Positions 17,024 through 25,518 of a DNA stretch of 41,266 nucleotides are shown here, one piece after another. Source of the DNA: Candidatus Brocadia sp. (GTDB taxonomy: Bacteria > Planctomycetota > Brocadiia > Brocadiales > Brocadiaceae); contig JAUQXU010000041.1 of the NCBI GenBank assembly GCA_030837935.1, forward strand, positions 1-41,266. The letters are read 5' to 3'. A program made the translations under genes and the position numbers. The notes under the pieces were generated by a model. That model did no database searches. It had not been told where the DNA came from and saw only the letters and a list, made by a program, of their open reading frames with translations. Position 1 is the stretch's first letter; each line of letters begins with the position of its first letter.

Positions 17024-17806
17024 ATGTGGAAAAATCCGTTACTCATGGTGTTATTTGGTCTGGCAGAATTTATTGTACCTGCAGAGGTCTTTGCATTAAG
17101 ACCATTTGTCACGACAGATGCGGACGTGGTCGAACCCAATGTGATCGAAATAGAATTAGGGGTATTTGGACTCCATGAGCAAAAACATCCCGGCCCTGAC
17201 GAAATAACCTTTGAGGTGCCAAGCATTCGCCTTAATTATGGGCTACCGTGGGATAGTGAGATCGTACTGGAGACTGTAGGTGAACTCATTGATAGCGAAT
17301 ATGTGGGTACGCTGGGCATAAAGGAGAAGCAATTTGCCAATACTACAGGCTTTTATAAGAAGGTCTGGTGGCGTGGAAGTGATTGGATTCCTAACTTTGC
17401 TACAGAGACGGGTTTTGTATTTCCTACAGAAAAAGACACCTCTGGATTGGACTTCGAAGGTACAGGCATCTTTTCCTGGTATTTAGAAAGACTTACGTGC
17501 CATATGACACTGGGCGGAGGCACAGAAAAAGATGCTTTTGAACACAACACACGTGGTCTCTTTATTTATGGCGTCATTTTTGATGTACCAATGCCTCTGT
17601 ATAAAAAACTTCATTTTGTAACAGAATATAGTGGTGAGAAAATAGAGAGTTCTATACTAGATCACCAGGTATTGGTAGGTTTTGTATGGGAAGGACCAAT
17701 GGAGGTAGAATATGACATTGCAGGATTTACAGGGTTAAATAGCGAAAGTGTGGATTGGGGTATAACCATGGGTATAACTTTTTTTATTGGTAAAACAAGA
17801 AAGTGA
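17024..17806 (+). CDS. Outer-membrane beta-barrel protein of the transport operon
   Basis: This 260-residue exported protein has a signal peptide of about 25 residues (cleavage near VFA-LRPF). Alternating hydrophobic and polar strands ending in aromatic residues follow, with a final strand VDWGITMGITFFIGKTRK typical of a barrel end. The opening LRPFVTTDADVVEPNVIEIELGV resembles transporter-like barrels of the phenol MetA-degradation superfamily. It heads an operon with the binding protein (nine-base gap), permease and ATPase, so it may be the outer-membrane entry for the same substrate. The ATG at 17024 lacks a clear Shine-Dalgarno. An ATG at 17045 is possible, but it would remove the basic residue from the signal peptide. 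Confidence 0.72.
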   Translation: MWKNPLLMVLFGLAEFIVPAEVFALRPFVTTDADVVEPNVIEIELGVFGLHEQKHPGPDEITFEVPSIRLNYGLPWDSEIVLETVGELIDSEYVGTLGIKEKQFANTTGFYKKVWWRGSDWIPNFATETGFVFPTEKDTSGLDFEGTGIFSWYLERLTCHMTLGGGTEKDAFEHNTRGLFIYGVIFDVPMPLYKKLHFVTEYSGEKIESSILDHQVLVGFVWEGPMEVEYDIAGFTGLNSESVDWGITMGITFFIGKTRK

Positions 17807-17814
17807 GGTGAATT

Positions 17815-18816
17815 ATGAAATTTATTACTGTTACATGCATTGCCTTATTTATGTTCATAAAGATGTCTTATGCGGGAAATGAGGTGGTTGTTTATACATC
17901 GGAAGACAAGATCTTTTCAGAACCCGTTCTTCAGCAATTCGAAAAGAAGACGGGAATAAAGATTAGGGTTATCTATGATACGGAAGAGACCAAGAGCACA
18001 GGATTGGTCAATCGTTTGATTGCAGAGAAAAACAATCCACAGGCCGATGTATTTTGGAGTGGAGAGCCAGTACGCCCTGTTTTGCTTAAGATTAAGGGGT
18101 TAACAACACCCTATGTTTCCAGCGCTGCAGCCGACATCTCAAAGATATACAAGGACACCGAAGGACATTGGACTGGTTTTTCTGCACGGGCCCGTATCAT
18201 TCTTTATAATTCAAGCCTGGTAAGTATGGACGAAAGACCGTTGTCCATACTCGATCTTGCTAAACCCAGGTGGAGGGATCAAGTAGCCATAGCAAACCCA
18301 TTGTTTGGTACCACCTCAGTACACATGGCGGCCTTATTTATCATTTTGGGCGATGAAAAGGCCAGAAAATTTATGAATGATCTGAAAGCCAACGGGGTAA
18401 AGATTGTTTCTTCAAACAGTGAGGTAAGACGACTCGTAGCAAGGGGAGAGGTCAAGGTAGGTATTACCGATACGGACGATGCTAATGTAGCCGTTAGAGA
18501 GGGAAGTGCGGTAAAAATCGTATATCCAGATGAATCAGGTATGGGTACCCTTATTATGCCAAATATGGTTTGTCTCATAAAAAACAGCCCGAATCAGGAA
18601 AATGGGAAGAAATTGATTGATTATCTGGTCAGTAGTGAGGTTGAAAAAAGTCTGGCGTTTGCGATGTGTGCGCAGATGCCACTGAGACACTATGTGCAGA
18701 CACCTGCGGACGTGCTAACCATAGCCGCAATAAAAGGTATGGATATTAATTACCACGATGTTGCCGTAAAGCTGGATGAGATTAGTGCATTTCTTAAACA
18801 GTGGGCAGGATACTAG
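17815..18816 (+). CDS. ABC transporter periplasmic substrate-binding protein (ferric-iron type, substrate uncertain)
   Basis: This 333-residue binding protein has a signal peptide (about 1-20) and the two-lobe pattern of the FbpA/FutA cluster: VVVYTSEDKIFSEPVLQQFE, PQADVFWSGEP, TGFSARARIILYN, IANPLFGTTSVH and LIDYLVSSEVEK. It should capture a ligand in the periplasm and deliver it to the permease encoded next. Classical ferric-binding proteins carry a tandem tyrosine pair as iron ligands. Where a ligand motif would be expected, this protein has ITDTDDAN (217-224), so iron is not certain. GTGAGG upstream of the ATG is a good ribosome site. Its TAG stop directly abuts the permease ATG. Confidence 0.82.
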   Translation: MKFITVTCIALFMFIKMSYAGNEVVVYTSEDKIFSEPVLQQFEKKTGIKIRVIYDTEETKSTGLVNRLIAEKNNPQADVFWSGEPVRPVLLKIKGLTTPYVSSAAADISKIYKDTEGHWTGFSARARIILYNSSLVSMDERPLSILDLAKPRWRDQVAIANPLFGTTSVHMAALFIILGDEKARKFMNDLKANGVKIVSSNSEVRRLVARGEVKVGITDTDDANVAVREGSAVKIVYPDESGMGTLIMPNMVCLIKNSPNQENGKKLIDYLVSSEVEKSLAFAMCAQMPLRHYVQTPADVLTIAAIKGMDINYHDVAVKLDEISAFLKQWAGY

Positions 18817-20418
18817 ATGCAAAGAAAATTGACATTAGGTTTTTTCTTTGCGATATTCATCTGTTCAACATTCCTGCCGATTGCATGGATGTTTGGAAAC
18901 TCTATCTATGGAAATGGAAGACTTTCACTCGTTTATTACAATGATATTTTTTTAACTCAAAAATATGTAACGGTTATTTTCAATAGTCTTATACTCGCTT
19001 CCACCACGACCCTATTATCCGCACTCATAGGCATTCCTACGGGTTTTTTCCTGGCGAAAACCCATCTTCCCCTTAAAAATATTTTCAAAATATGTTTTTT
19101 CATACCATTGATTATACCCTCGTATATCACCGGTATTGCATGGGCAAACCTCCTGGGTAAAACGGGATTTTTGAACAACATTTTCTCTCAGTATACGTTG
19201 CTCCTACCCGAATCTATTTCAGATTTTATCTACAGTATCTATGGCGCCTCATTTATCCTCTCCATGAATCTCTTTCCTGTTGTGATGTTAATAGCTGAAT
19301 ATGCCTTAAAAAACGTAAATCATCGACTTGAGGAGAGCGGGTTGATTACGGGCAGCATCTTTCAGGTATTGCGAAGGATTACGTTACCCCTGATTGCCCC
19401 TGCCATTCTTTCCGGCATGATGATTGTTTTTGTGCTATCACTCTCTGAATTTGGCGTACCATCCCTGCTCCAGGTCAATGTCCTTACTACCCAGATATTT
19501 ACCCAATTTAGCGCCTTCTATAACGAGAAGGCAGCAACGGCTATTGCCTTCCCGCTTATAGTAATTACCATCGTCGTAATTATGTTGGAACAGGTTTATC
19601 TGCGGGGAAAATCTTTTGAGGTATTGGGAAGAACTTCGTCAAACAGTACGATACAATACAGCATTCCCTGGCTTAATACGGCTGGTATAACCTTTTGCAT
19701 CTTTGTTTTATCGCTGTGCGTCGTCATGCCCTTGATTACGCTCATTTTAAGTACTCAGCCAGTCTCTGCATATCACGATGCCTTCCTCCTGGCAAAAAAA
19801 AGTATCACAAACAGCGTCTTTTTTGGATCCATGGGGGCTACCCTTTTGACTCTTATGGGTTTCTTTTTGGGCTACCTTTGTGAAAAAATCCGATCCAGAT
19901 TGAAAAATAGTGCAGCAGTATTTATCTGGCTCTTCTTTGCCGTACCTGCAACGGTAACGGGTATTGGGCTCATCAAATTATGGAATAGGCCAGAAGGTTT
20001 ATTCCAATTCATCTATGGCTCTTTTTGGATCGTAATTATTGGGTATGTAGTTAGGTTTTCGCCGTTATCCGGCCGCATTATGGCAAATTATCTCAAACAA
20101 ATCCCATATTCCATGGAAGAAGCCGGCACCGTAACTGGCGCTTCATGGTTTAGAGTTTTAAGCAATATTTCCTTACCTTTACAAAGATACGGACTAGTCG
20201 CTACCTGGTTGATTTCCTTTATGTTTTGCATTGGCGAAGTGGGTACGACAATATTAGTATATCCACCTGGACATGAAACCCTTCCCATAGCTTTATTTAC
20301 CGTTATGGCAAATAGCCCGATGAACATCGTTTCTGCCCTTTCTATCATAATCGTTGCTATGACTTTATTACCTGTAGGAGTTTTTCTTGCAATCTCAAAA
20401 TATCTTGTGAAAATCTAA
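18817..20418 (+). CDS. ABC transporter permease, two fused membrane domains (FbpB/ThiP type)
   Basis: This 533-residue inner-membrane protein has about twelve membrane segments in two homologous halves. Each half carries an EAA loop that contacts the ATPase: LEESGLITGSIFQVLRRITLPL (near residues 171-192) and MEEAGTVTGASWFRVLSNISLPL (near 430-452). Fused permeases of this layout serve ferric iron, thiamine and 2-aminoethylphosphonate importers. The ATG follows the binding-protein stop with no gap, which indicates coupled translation. The ATPase gene begins 13 bases downstream. Confidence 0.9.
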   Translation: MQRKLTLGFFFAIFICSTFLPIAWMFGNSIYGNGRLSLVYYNDIFLTQKYVTVIFNSLILASTTTLLSALIGIPTGFFLAKTHLPLKNIFKICFFIPLIIPSYITGIAWANLLGKTGFLNNIFSQYTLLLPESISDFIYSIYGASFILSMNLFPVVMLIAEYALKNVNHRLEESGLITGSIFQVLRRITLPLIAPAILSGMMIVFVLSLSEFGVPSLLQVNVLTTQIFTQFSAFYNEKAATAIAFPLIVITIVVIMLEQVYLRGKSFEVLGRTSSNSTIQYSIPWLNTAGITFCIFVLSLCVVMPLITLILSTQPVSAYHDAFLLAKKSITNSVFFGSMGATLLTLMGFFLGYLCEKIRSRLKNSAAVFIWLFFAVPATVTGIGLIKLWNRPEGLFQFIYGSFWIVIIGYVVRFSPLSGRIMANYLKQIPYSMEEAGTVTGASWFRVLSNISLPLQRYGLVATWLISFMFCIGEVGTTILVYPPGHETLPIALFTVMANSPMNIVSALSIIIVAMTLLPVGVFLAISKYLVKI

Positions 20419-20431
20419 ATATATACGCCAC

Positions 20432-21460
20432 ATGAATGCCCTTGAAGTAAAAAATCTAAGAAAGAGTTTTAATAAAAAAGAGGTCGTAAAAGGCATTTCC
20501 TTTGATGTTGAAAAGGGGCAACTCCTGGCTTTATTAGGCCCCTCCGGGTGTGGCAAAACAACAACCATAAGGATGATTGCCGGTCTCGAGATGCCTGACG
20601 ATGGAGAGATCTTGATAGAAGGCATACTTGCAAGCCAGGGTCACAAAGCAACTATTTCTCAAAAACAACGGCATATCGGAATGATATTTCAAGACCTTGC
20701 ACTCTGGCCACACATGACAGTCTATGAAAATATTGAATTTGGATTAAAGGTAAACGGACTTGCAAAAGCTGAACGACAGAAAAGAATTGATGCCGTTTTG
20801 AACAAGGTCAAAATGCATAAATATGCCAAAGCATATCCTGCAAGACTCTCAGGTGGACAGCAGCAGTTGATTGCCATTGCACGGGCGATTGTGACAGAAC
20901 CCAAGTTGTTGCTTATGGATGAACCGTTATCGAATATCGATATAAAATTACGTGAGGATATCAGGCAAGAAATTAAACACATCCAACAAGAGACACAGAT
21001 TACCACTATTTACATAACTCACGATCAGGAAGATGCCTTTCTTTTGGCTAATAAGGTAGCAGTAATGAATGCAGGAATACTGGAACAGATAGGCAGTCCA
21101 GAAGAAATTTACTCTTCTCCGGCATCGCTTTTTGTAGCTGATTTTGTGGGAGAATCAAACGTTATCAATGTAAAAATTGTTGATAAGGGCAGGATATTAA
21201 CTCCATGGGGCGAATTAGCTTGCAATACAAAAGGCCAAGAGAGAGGAAATGCATTCCTCTTCTTCAGGCCTCATTATGTAAAGATTGAGAAGGGTGGTTA
21301 TGGTGACGGTGTAATTATAAACCGGAACTTTTTAGGGGAAGGGTACAAGTATCGTATTTCAACTTCCGGTGGAGAAATTAAATTGCACGTTCGTGAGATT
21401 TATGAGATAGGTCAATCTGTAAGATTCTCTGTCAAAAGAATGGAAATCTTGTTTTGTTAA
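20432..21460 (+). CDS. ABC transporter ATP-binding protein (FbpC/PotA type)
   Basis: This 342-residue ATPase powers the importer encoded upstream. The Walker A motif GPSGCGKT is at 36-43, the Q-loop at IFQDLALWPHMTV, the signature LSGGQQQ at 139-145, Walker B LLMDEP at 160-165 and the switch histidine in YITHDQEDA. A C-terminal TOBE-like regulatory domain (about 250-342) fits the iron, spermidine and maltose group. The ribosome site is weak. The gene converges on the metallo-hydrolase gene with four bases between the stops and no visible terminator, so the two transcripts probably overlap. Confidence 0.92.
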   Translation: MNALEVKNLRKSFNKKEVVKGISFDVEKGQLLALLGPSGCGKTTTIRMIAGLEMPDDGEILIEGILASQGHKATISQKQRHIGMIFQDLALWPHMTVYENIEFGLKVNGLAKAERQKRIDAVLNKVKMHKYAKAYPARLSGGQQQLIAIARAIVTEPKLLLMDEPLSNIDIKLREDIRQEIKHIQQETQITTIYITHDQEDAFLLANKVAVMNAGILEQIGSPEEIYSSPASLFVADFVGESNVINVKIVDKGRILTPWGELACNTKGQERGNAFLFFRPHYVKIEKGGYGDGVIINRNFLGEGYKYRISTSGGEIKLHVREIYEIGQSVRFSVKRMEILFC

Positions 21461-21464
21461 AATA

Positions 21465-22097
21465 TTAAAAAAACGGATTATATTGTTTCTCTTCGCCTAT
21501 GGTAGTAAATGTTCCATGCCCTGGGTAAACAATTACGTGGTCGTCTAAGGTAAACAAACGCGTCTTTATCGAATTTATTATCTTATCATAAGAACCGCCA
21601 TAGAGATCCGTTCTTCCAATCGAACCTGCAAAGAGCGTATCTCCAACAAATACCGCATCGTTGATGAGAAAACATACGCTACCAGGAGAATGCCCCGGGG
21701 TGTGTATAACTCGTATAACTTCATCTCCTATAAGCACCTCTTCCTTATCAACAAGCGGTATGTCCACCTTTGGGATTGGAATAGAGGGCAATCCAAAGGC
21801 CTCCGTTTGATTATTAAGATACTTAAGAAGTACAATATCTTCTTGATGCAGGAGAAACTTTGCGCCAGTCAAATCTTGCAAGGGTCGTACGCCACCCACA
21901 TGATCAAAATGGGCGTGTGTGTTTATAATGAACTGTAAGGTGAGGTTATGTTTCTTTAATGTATTAAGGATTTCCTCATGGTCTCCGCCAGCATCAATGA
22001 CTATTGCTTTGTTGTCTTTCTTAGAGCCAATAATATAGCAATTTACGGCCAGAGAACCAACGGTTAGTGTTTCAAAGATTATATCAGGTAATTTCAT
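21465..22097 (-). CDS. Metallo-beta-lactamase-fold hydrolase (glyoxalase II-like)
   Basis: This 210-residue dinuclear-metal hydrolase carries the family motif THAHFDHVGG (His61, His63, Asp65, His66). It also has HTPGHSPGSVCFLI and VFVGDTLFAGSIGRTDL with further metal ligands, and a terminal VYPGHGTFTTIGEE. It belongs to the YcbL-like subgroup of small glyoxalase II relatives, which lack the C-terminal helical domain of true hydroxyacylglutathione hydrolases. The natural substrate is therefore uncertain. Its ATG overlaps the stop of the upstream zinc-ribbon gene by four bases (ATGA). Confidence 0.88.
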   Translation of the reverse strand: MKLPDIIFETLTVGSLAVNCYIIGSKKDNKAIVIDAGGDHEEILNTLKKHNLTLQFIINTHAHFDHVGGVRPLQDLTGAKFLLHQEDIVLLKYLNNQTEAFGLPSIPIPKVDIPLVDKEEVLIGDEVIRVIHTPGHSPGSVCFLINDAVFVGDTLFAGSIGRTDLYGGSYDKIINSIKTRLFTLDDHVIVYPGHGTFTTIGEEKQYNPFF

Positions 22098-22339
22098 GCG
22101 TTATTAAATTTGATTTTGCAGTAGTATTGAAGTGCTCTTTTATTAAAAGTCTCATTTTCTATAGATTTTTTCACATCTATCGTTTCTCTCGCAAATGTAC
22201 TGTGACAATTCCTGCAGCACCACAATTCATGATTTTCGAATAACCCCTTTTGCTTTTGCAGGCCGATAAATATGAAGGTATTGCCCTTACAATGAGGGCA
22301 AACAAACTCCGCCGGCGTATTATTTTCTTTAATTACCAT
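22094..22339 (-). CDS. Small zinc-ribbon protein
   Basis: This 81-residue protein has CPHCKGN near residue 14 and CCRNCHS near 41, a four-cysteine zinc ribbon. The rest of the chain is short and charged. Its last bases overlap the hydrolase gene (ATGA), so the two are coupled and may act together. The ATG at 22339 has GAGGAAGGG upstream at a slightly long spacing. No specific family is recognised; a nucleic-acid-binding or redox role is possible. Confidence 0.65.
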   Translation of the reverse strand: MVIKENNTPAEFVCPHCKGNTFIFIGLQKQKGLFENHELWCCRNCHSTFARETIDVKKSIENETFNKRALQYYCKIKFNNA

Positions 22340-22382
22340 AATCTATACCCTTCCTCTAATTCGTATTTATATTTTGACGAGA

Positions 22383-22544
22383 TTAATTTGGATTTATTAT
22401 GTCATTGTTGTTGCGAGAATCTCGTTTTTTATTACGATTACGAGGTTTTAAATCCATCGATGCCTTTCCCCCACTGTAACAATCATCACATGCATCGGGA
22501 TATTCCTGGCAATGCGAGCAATCATGCTTAAAATGCTTTCTCAT
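22383..22544 (-). CDS. Small cysteine-rich protein (CxxC-x6-CxxC)
   Basis: This 53-residue protein has the pattern C-S-H-C ... C-D-D-C between residues 9 and 22, a compact metal-binding knuckle, followed by a very basic and asparagine-rich tail. The ATG at 22544 has AGGAGA nine bases upstream, which decides the start; a longer frame to 22610 lacks such a site. It overlaps the gene before it by 17 bases and precedes the zinc-ribbon gene by 43 bases. The function is unknown. Confidence 0.55.
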   Translation of the reverse strand: MRKHFKHDCSHCQEYPDACDDCYSGGKASMDLKPRNRNKKRDSRNNNDIINPN

Positions 22545-22728
22545 GATAAACGTTCTCCTGCTTTTTAAAATATAATTGTCTTTGCCGATAATACTCATAT
22601 GAATGAGCATGCTCCAGAAACAGTTTATAATTTGTATATTTTATCCATATTTCAAACTCTTGAAGCCCTTTACCGAAGTCATGGACAGAGGTGTCATCCT
22701 GTTGATTAACAATATTAACACTTTTCAT
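22528..22728 (-). CDS. Hypothetical small protein
   Basis: This is a 66-residue protein, rich in charged and aromatic residues (EFEIWIKYTNYKLFLEHAHSYEYY), with no recognised family. It is the first frame of a run of four minus-strand genes ending with the metallo-hydrolase. It lacks a clear ribosome site and is called mainly on position and coding-like composition. Confidence 0.4.
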   Translation of the reverse strand: MKSVNIVNQQDDTSVHDFGKGLQEFEIWIKYTNYKLFLEHAHSYEYYRQRQLYFKKQENVYHEKAF

Positions 22729-22962
22729 TAGAAAACAATAATAAGCGGAAAATTGTTTCTCTCAAAATGACTCTAAGGTTAACTGGTCCGATTGTAACAG
22801 AGAGAAATACGCAGCTAATATCACCCGAATATATTGCTTTTTTTCTGAGCTATCTCAATATCCTTTTTTCTGTGACTTTTATCGCAATTTTTTATATTAT
22901 TAATAGTATAGAAAAAGTAGTATTATTATCGGTTTTCAACTGAGGAAATTTAGGAATATTTT

Positions 22963-23889
22963 ATGAGCTTTATCCCAAAACAACACCTGGAAATTGGCAA
23001 TTATATAAAATACATAGATGAAATCCTCCATAAGTGCGACAAGGGGGTCGAATACTGCAAGATTTGTCCCAATGAATTCGTATGTTCTGAATTGGAAAAG
23101 GACGACTTCGGTTTGAATGGTGCAACCATATCAGACGTACTAACTGCCATCCAATATGCCCTCAATAAGGTCCCTGGATATCTAAACCCCGGCAAAAGGA
23201 ATGAACTCAGAGATCATATTAAAAGCTACATCAATGAATCCCCCCTTCATGAAAGGAAGGTTTGGGAAAATAGCGTCCTGGACATCTTGCTTGATGACAA
23301 GCTTGCTAATCCGGGATATAAACCCAAAGCAAAAATAGGTGAGATCAGAACGCTCCTCACCTATAATTCAAAGATTAGCTTTTCCACCACCTTGAAATGT
23401 TTATGCCTGGAAAATGCAACCACCTTAGGAGATACGAGAGCAAGTTTGAGTGGGGAGATTTTTTTAAATAGCATTATGGTGGTAAACCAATTTGTCCGGT
23501 CTAGACACCCCGACACGATAATTCTCCCCCCCACAACTCGTATAAAACATCGTCTTGAAGAGGGAATGGCGGATTTAGTCCCAGGGTGTAAGCTATACGA
23601 TATCGGACTTCCGGCTGCTTTATGTTATTACGCTATGCTTACAAAGCAACCTATCCCAACAAACATTATTGTAACGGGTGGATTAGACAGTCATGGAAGG
23701 GCATTGCAGGTAGAATTTCTCGATGGCAAAATAGAAACAGTTTTAAGGGAATTGCATTTTATAGACAAAATCATTATCCCCAAAGGCGCTTCGTGGAGCA
23801 TTCCTATTCCTGATAATACAAAAATGATTGAAGTTAATACCTTTGAACAAACAATACAGATGGTATTCAGAAATGACATGGCAATTTAA
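22963..23889 (+). CDS. Lon-protease-like domain protein without ATPase and with inactive serine site
   Basis: Residues about 125-305 follow the proteolytic domain of Lon: SGEIFLNSIMVVNQFVRSRH matches the Lon helix before the active site, then DIGLPAALCYYAMLTKQPIP, then IIVTGGLDSHGRALQVEFLDGKIETVLRE and KIIIPKGAS. In Lon the first of these motifs reads DGPSAG; the catalytic serine is replaced here by Pro217, while the catalytic lysine is kept (Lys256). There is no AAA+ module. The N-terminus instead has a cysteine cluster (C25, C32, C35, C41) that could bind zinc or an iron-sulfur centre. It is likely a non-catalytic binding or regulatory protein. The ATG at 22963 has GAGGAAA about 16 bases upstream. 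Confidence 0.6.
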   Translation: MSFIPKQHLEIGNYIKYIDEILHKCDKGVEYCKICPNEFVCSELEKDDFGLNGATISDVLTAIQYALNKVPGYLNPGKRNELRDHIKSYINESPLHERKVWENSVLDILLDDKLANPGYKPKAKIGEIRTLLTYNSKISFSTTLKCLCLENATTLGDTRASLSGEIFLNSIMVVNQFVRSRHPDTIILPPTTRIKHRLEEGMADLVPGCKLYDIGLPAALCYYAMLTKQPIPTNIIVTGGLDSHGRALQVEFLDGKIETVLRELHFIDKIIIPKGASWSIPIPDNTKMIEVNTFEQTIQMVFRNDMAI

Positions 23890-23978
23890 CCTCGAAAACT
23901 TTACTCTTGTAAAACGAGTTTTTAATTGCAAGATTATGAATGTCCATGACAAATAATTATACGATGAAGGGTTTATGA

Positions 23979-24431
23979 ATGTTAAAACGGTTTTTCGCTA
24001 TCTTACTATTTTTGCTGCTGATCATTGGGATAGGGATTGATAAAGCTCGTGCGGATACAGGAAGAACTTCGGTCAAAAAAATTCAGTACTCCCAAAGCCC
24101 GTCGATCGACATAGATCACCGCCCTGATACAGAGGATATATTAAGAACTCCATTTAATAAAATTGAGTATTTAACAAGCCAGGTAACCGGCATAGGACAT
24201 GGCCGTCCTGGTACTGAGGGGTTTCTTAATGCCGAGATTCTGTTCAAACTCAAGGACGATAGTAATATATACGGGTTTAGCTTAGTATTTTCAGACGCAC
24301 GTGGGCATGGAACTAGTAAGGCAATGTTTGACACACTTTTGGCTGCGCTTGTAAACGACCTAAAGGTGGAAATCCTTTATTATAAAAAGGATGGGGCAAA
24401 ACAAATTGTAAGAGTTACTGTTAAAAAATAG
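23979..24431 (+). CDS. Hypothetical exported protein
   Basis: This 150-residue protein has a signal peptide (1-25, cleavage near ARA-DTG). The mature part repeats the phrase pattern S-P-S-I-D-I-D-H-R-P-D-T-E-D and then T-G-I-G-H-G-R-P-G-T-E-G about 30 residues later, which suggests a short internal duplication. The C-terminal half ends in strands DLKVEILYYKKDGAKQIVRV. No family was recognised. The ATG at 23979 is preceded by GAAGGG at about nine bases. The exported nature is well supported; the role is unknown. Confidence 0.6.
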   Translation: MLKRFFAILLFLLLIIGIGIDKARADTGRTSVKKIQYSQSPSIDIDHRPDTEDILRTPFNKIEYLTSQVTGIGHGRPGTEGFLNAEILFKLKDDSNIYGFSLVFSDARGHGTSKAMFDTLLAALVNDLKVEILYYKKDGAKQIVRVTVKK

Positions 24432-24490
24432 GAAGCAACTTATTGTAATCAATAATTTGCTTTCGACAAGGTAATTACAAGGAAGCCATC

Positions 24491-25195
24491 ATGATTAACC
24501 GTTCATTAAACTATGGCAGACACCTTATTAAAAAATTCCTGGCATCAGCCGGTCAATATCAAACAGTCCTGGATATTGGGGCTGGATGTGGAGATGATTT
24601 AATGCTTGCAAGAATGATCAATCAAAAGGCGGTTCTTCATGCTATTGAAGTTTCTTCAGAAAATGCGCGTAAATTAGCCCAGAAAAATATTATTGTGTAT
24701 TCCATTGATATTGAGAAAGACCTCTTCCCTTTTTCTGATAGTTCAGTAGATGTCATTATTGCTAATCAAGTTTTGGAGCACTCAAAAGAAATCTTTTGGA
24801 TATTCCATGAGATTACACGCGTTTTGCGCGTTGGTGGTAAAATTATTGTTGGTGTGCCAAATTTGGCGGCGCTGCACAATAGAATTTTACTTGTATTTGG
24901 TAAGCAACCGAGTTCTATAAAAACTGCTTCTGCTCATATAAGAGGATTTACGAAGGAAGATATTTTAAAATTTATTGAAAGTTGTTTTCCTGGTGGTTAC
25001 AAACTTAAAGCTTTTAATGGAAGTAATTTTTACCCTTTCCCACCCCTGATTGCAAAACCCCTCGCCAGTATCTTTCCTACCATGGCATGGGGAATATTTT
25101 TCATGCTTGAAAAGCAAAGAGAATATAAAAAAGGTTTCTTAGATTTTCCTGAAACTGAGCGGTTAGAAACCAATTATTATAGAGGTAAAATATGA
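24491..25195 (+). CDS. SAM-dependent class I methyltransferase (Methyltransf_11 type)
   Basis: This 234-residue soluble enzyme has the SAM-binding motif I LDIGAGCGD at 27-35, an acidic residue after strand 2 (HAIEVSSENA) and the post-motif DLFPFSDSSVDVIIANQVLEH that typifies methyltransferase 11 proteins. RVLRVGGKIIVGVPN is next, with the usual strand-5 position. Substrates of this group range from quinones to sugars and small lipids and cannot be named here. The ATG at 24491 has AAGGAAG eight bases upstream. It stands 59 bases after the exported-protein gene on the same strand. Confidence 0.85.
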   Translation: MINRSLNYGRHLIKKFLASAGQYQTVLDIGAGCGDDLMLARMINQKAVLHAIEVSSENARKLAQKNIIVYSIDIEKDLFPFSDSSVDVIIANQVLEHSKEIFWIFHEITRVLRVGGKIIVGVPNLAALHNRILLVFGKQPSSIKTASAHIRGFTKEDILKFIESCFPGGYKLKAFNGSNFYPFPPLIAKPLASIFPTMAWGIFFMLEKQREYKKGFLDFPETERLETNYYRGKI

Positions 25196-25518
25196 AAACC
25201 GATCTTAAATCATATAATTTATACGTACTCCCCCGTTTGCCCCCCACTACGTAAATCATGCAATGGTATGTTCGTATAAATCAATTTATAATCTTTTGTT
25301 CTTATACAGCGGAGTTTGATTTTTTCCTTCTCTTTCGTACCTTGATACCCGCCCATGACCGTTTCACAAAACTCAAAAAGAAGTCAGAAGTCAAATTCAC
25401 CAGTCAGAATGGAGGAACCTCGACCTTTATTCTACTATGCCCTTTCATTCTGAATGCTGGCTCCTGACTCCTGATTTTCCCAAGAAATTGAAGAAAATAA
25501 GTTTTTGGTAGATTCTTA
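25196..25518. other. Intergenic region with a repeat-like tract
   Basis: The space between the convergent methyltransferase and aldehyde dehydrogenase genes holds no gene. From about 25380 to 25476 it contains gtcagaagtc, ccagtcagaatgg and gctggctcctgactcctga motifs related to the tract at 3822-3858. No strong hairpin with a T-run was seen. Confidence 0.4.
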
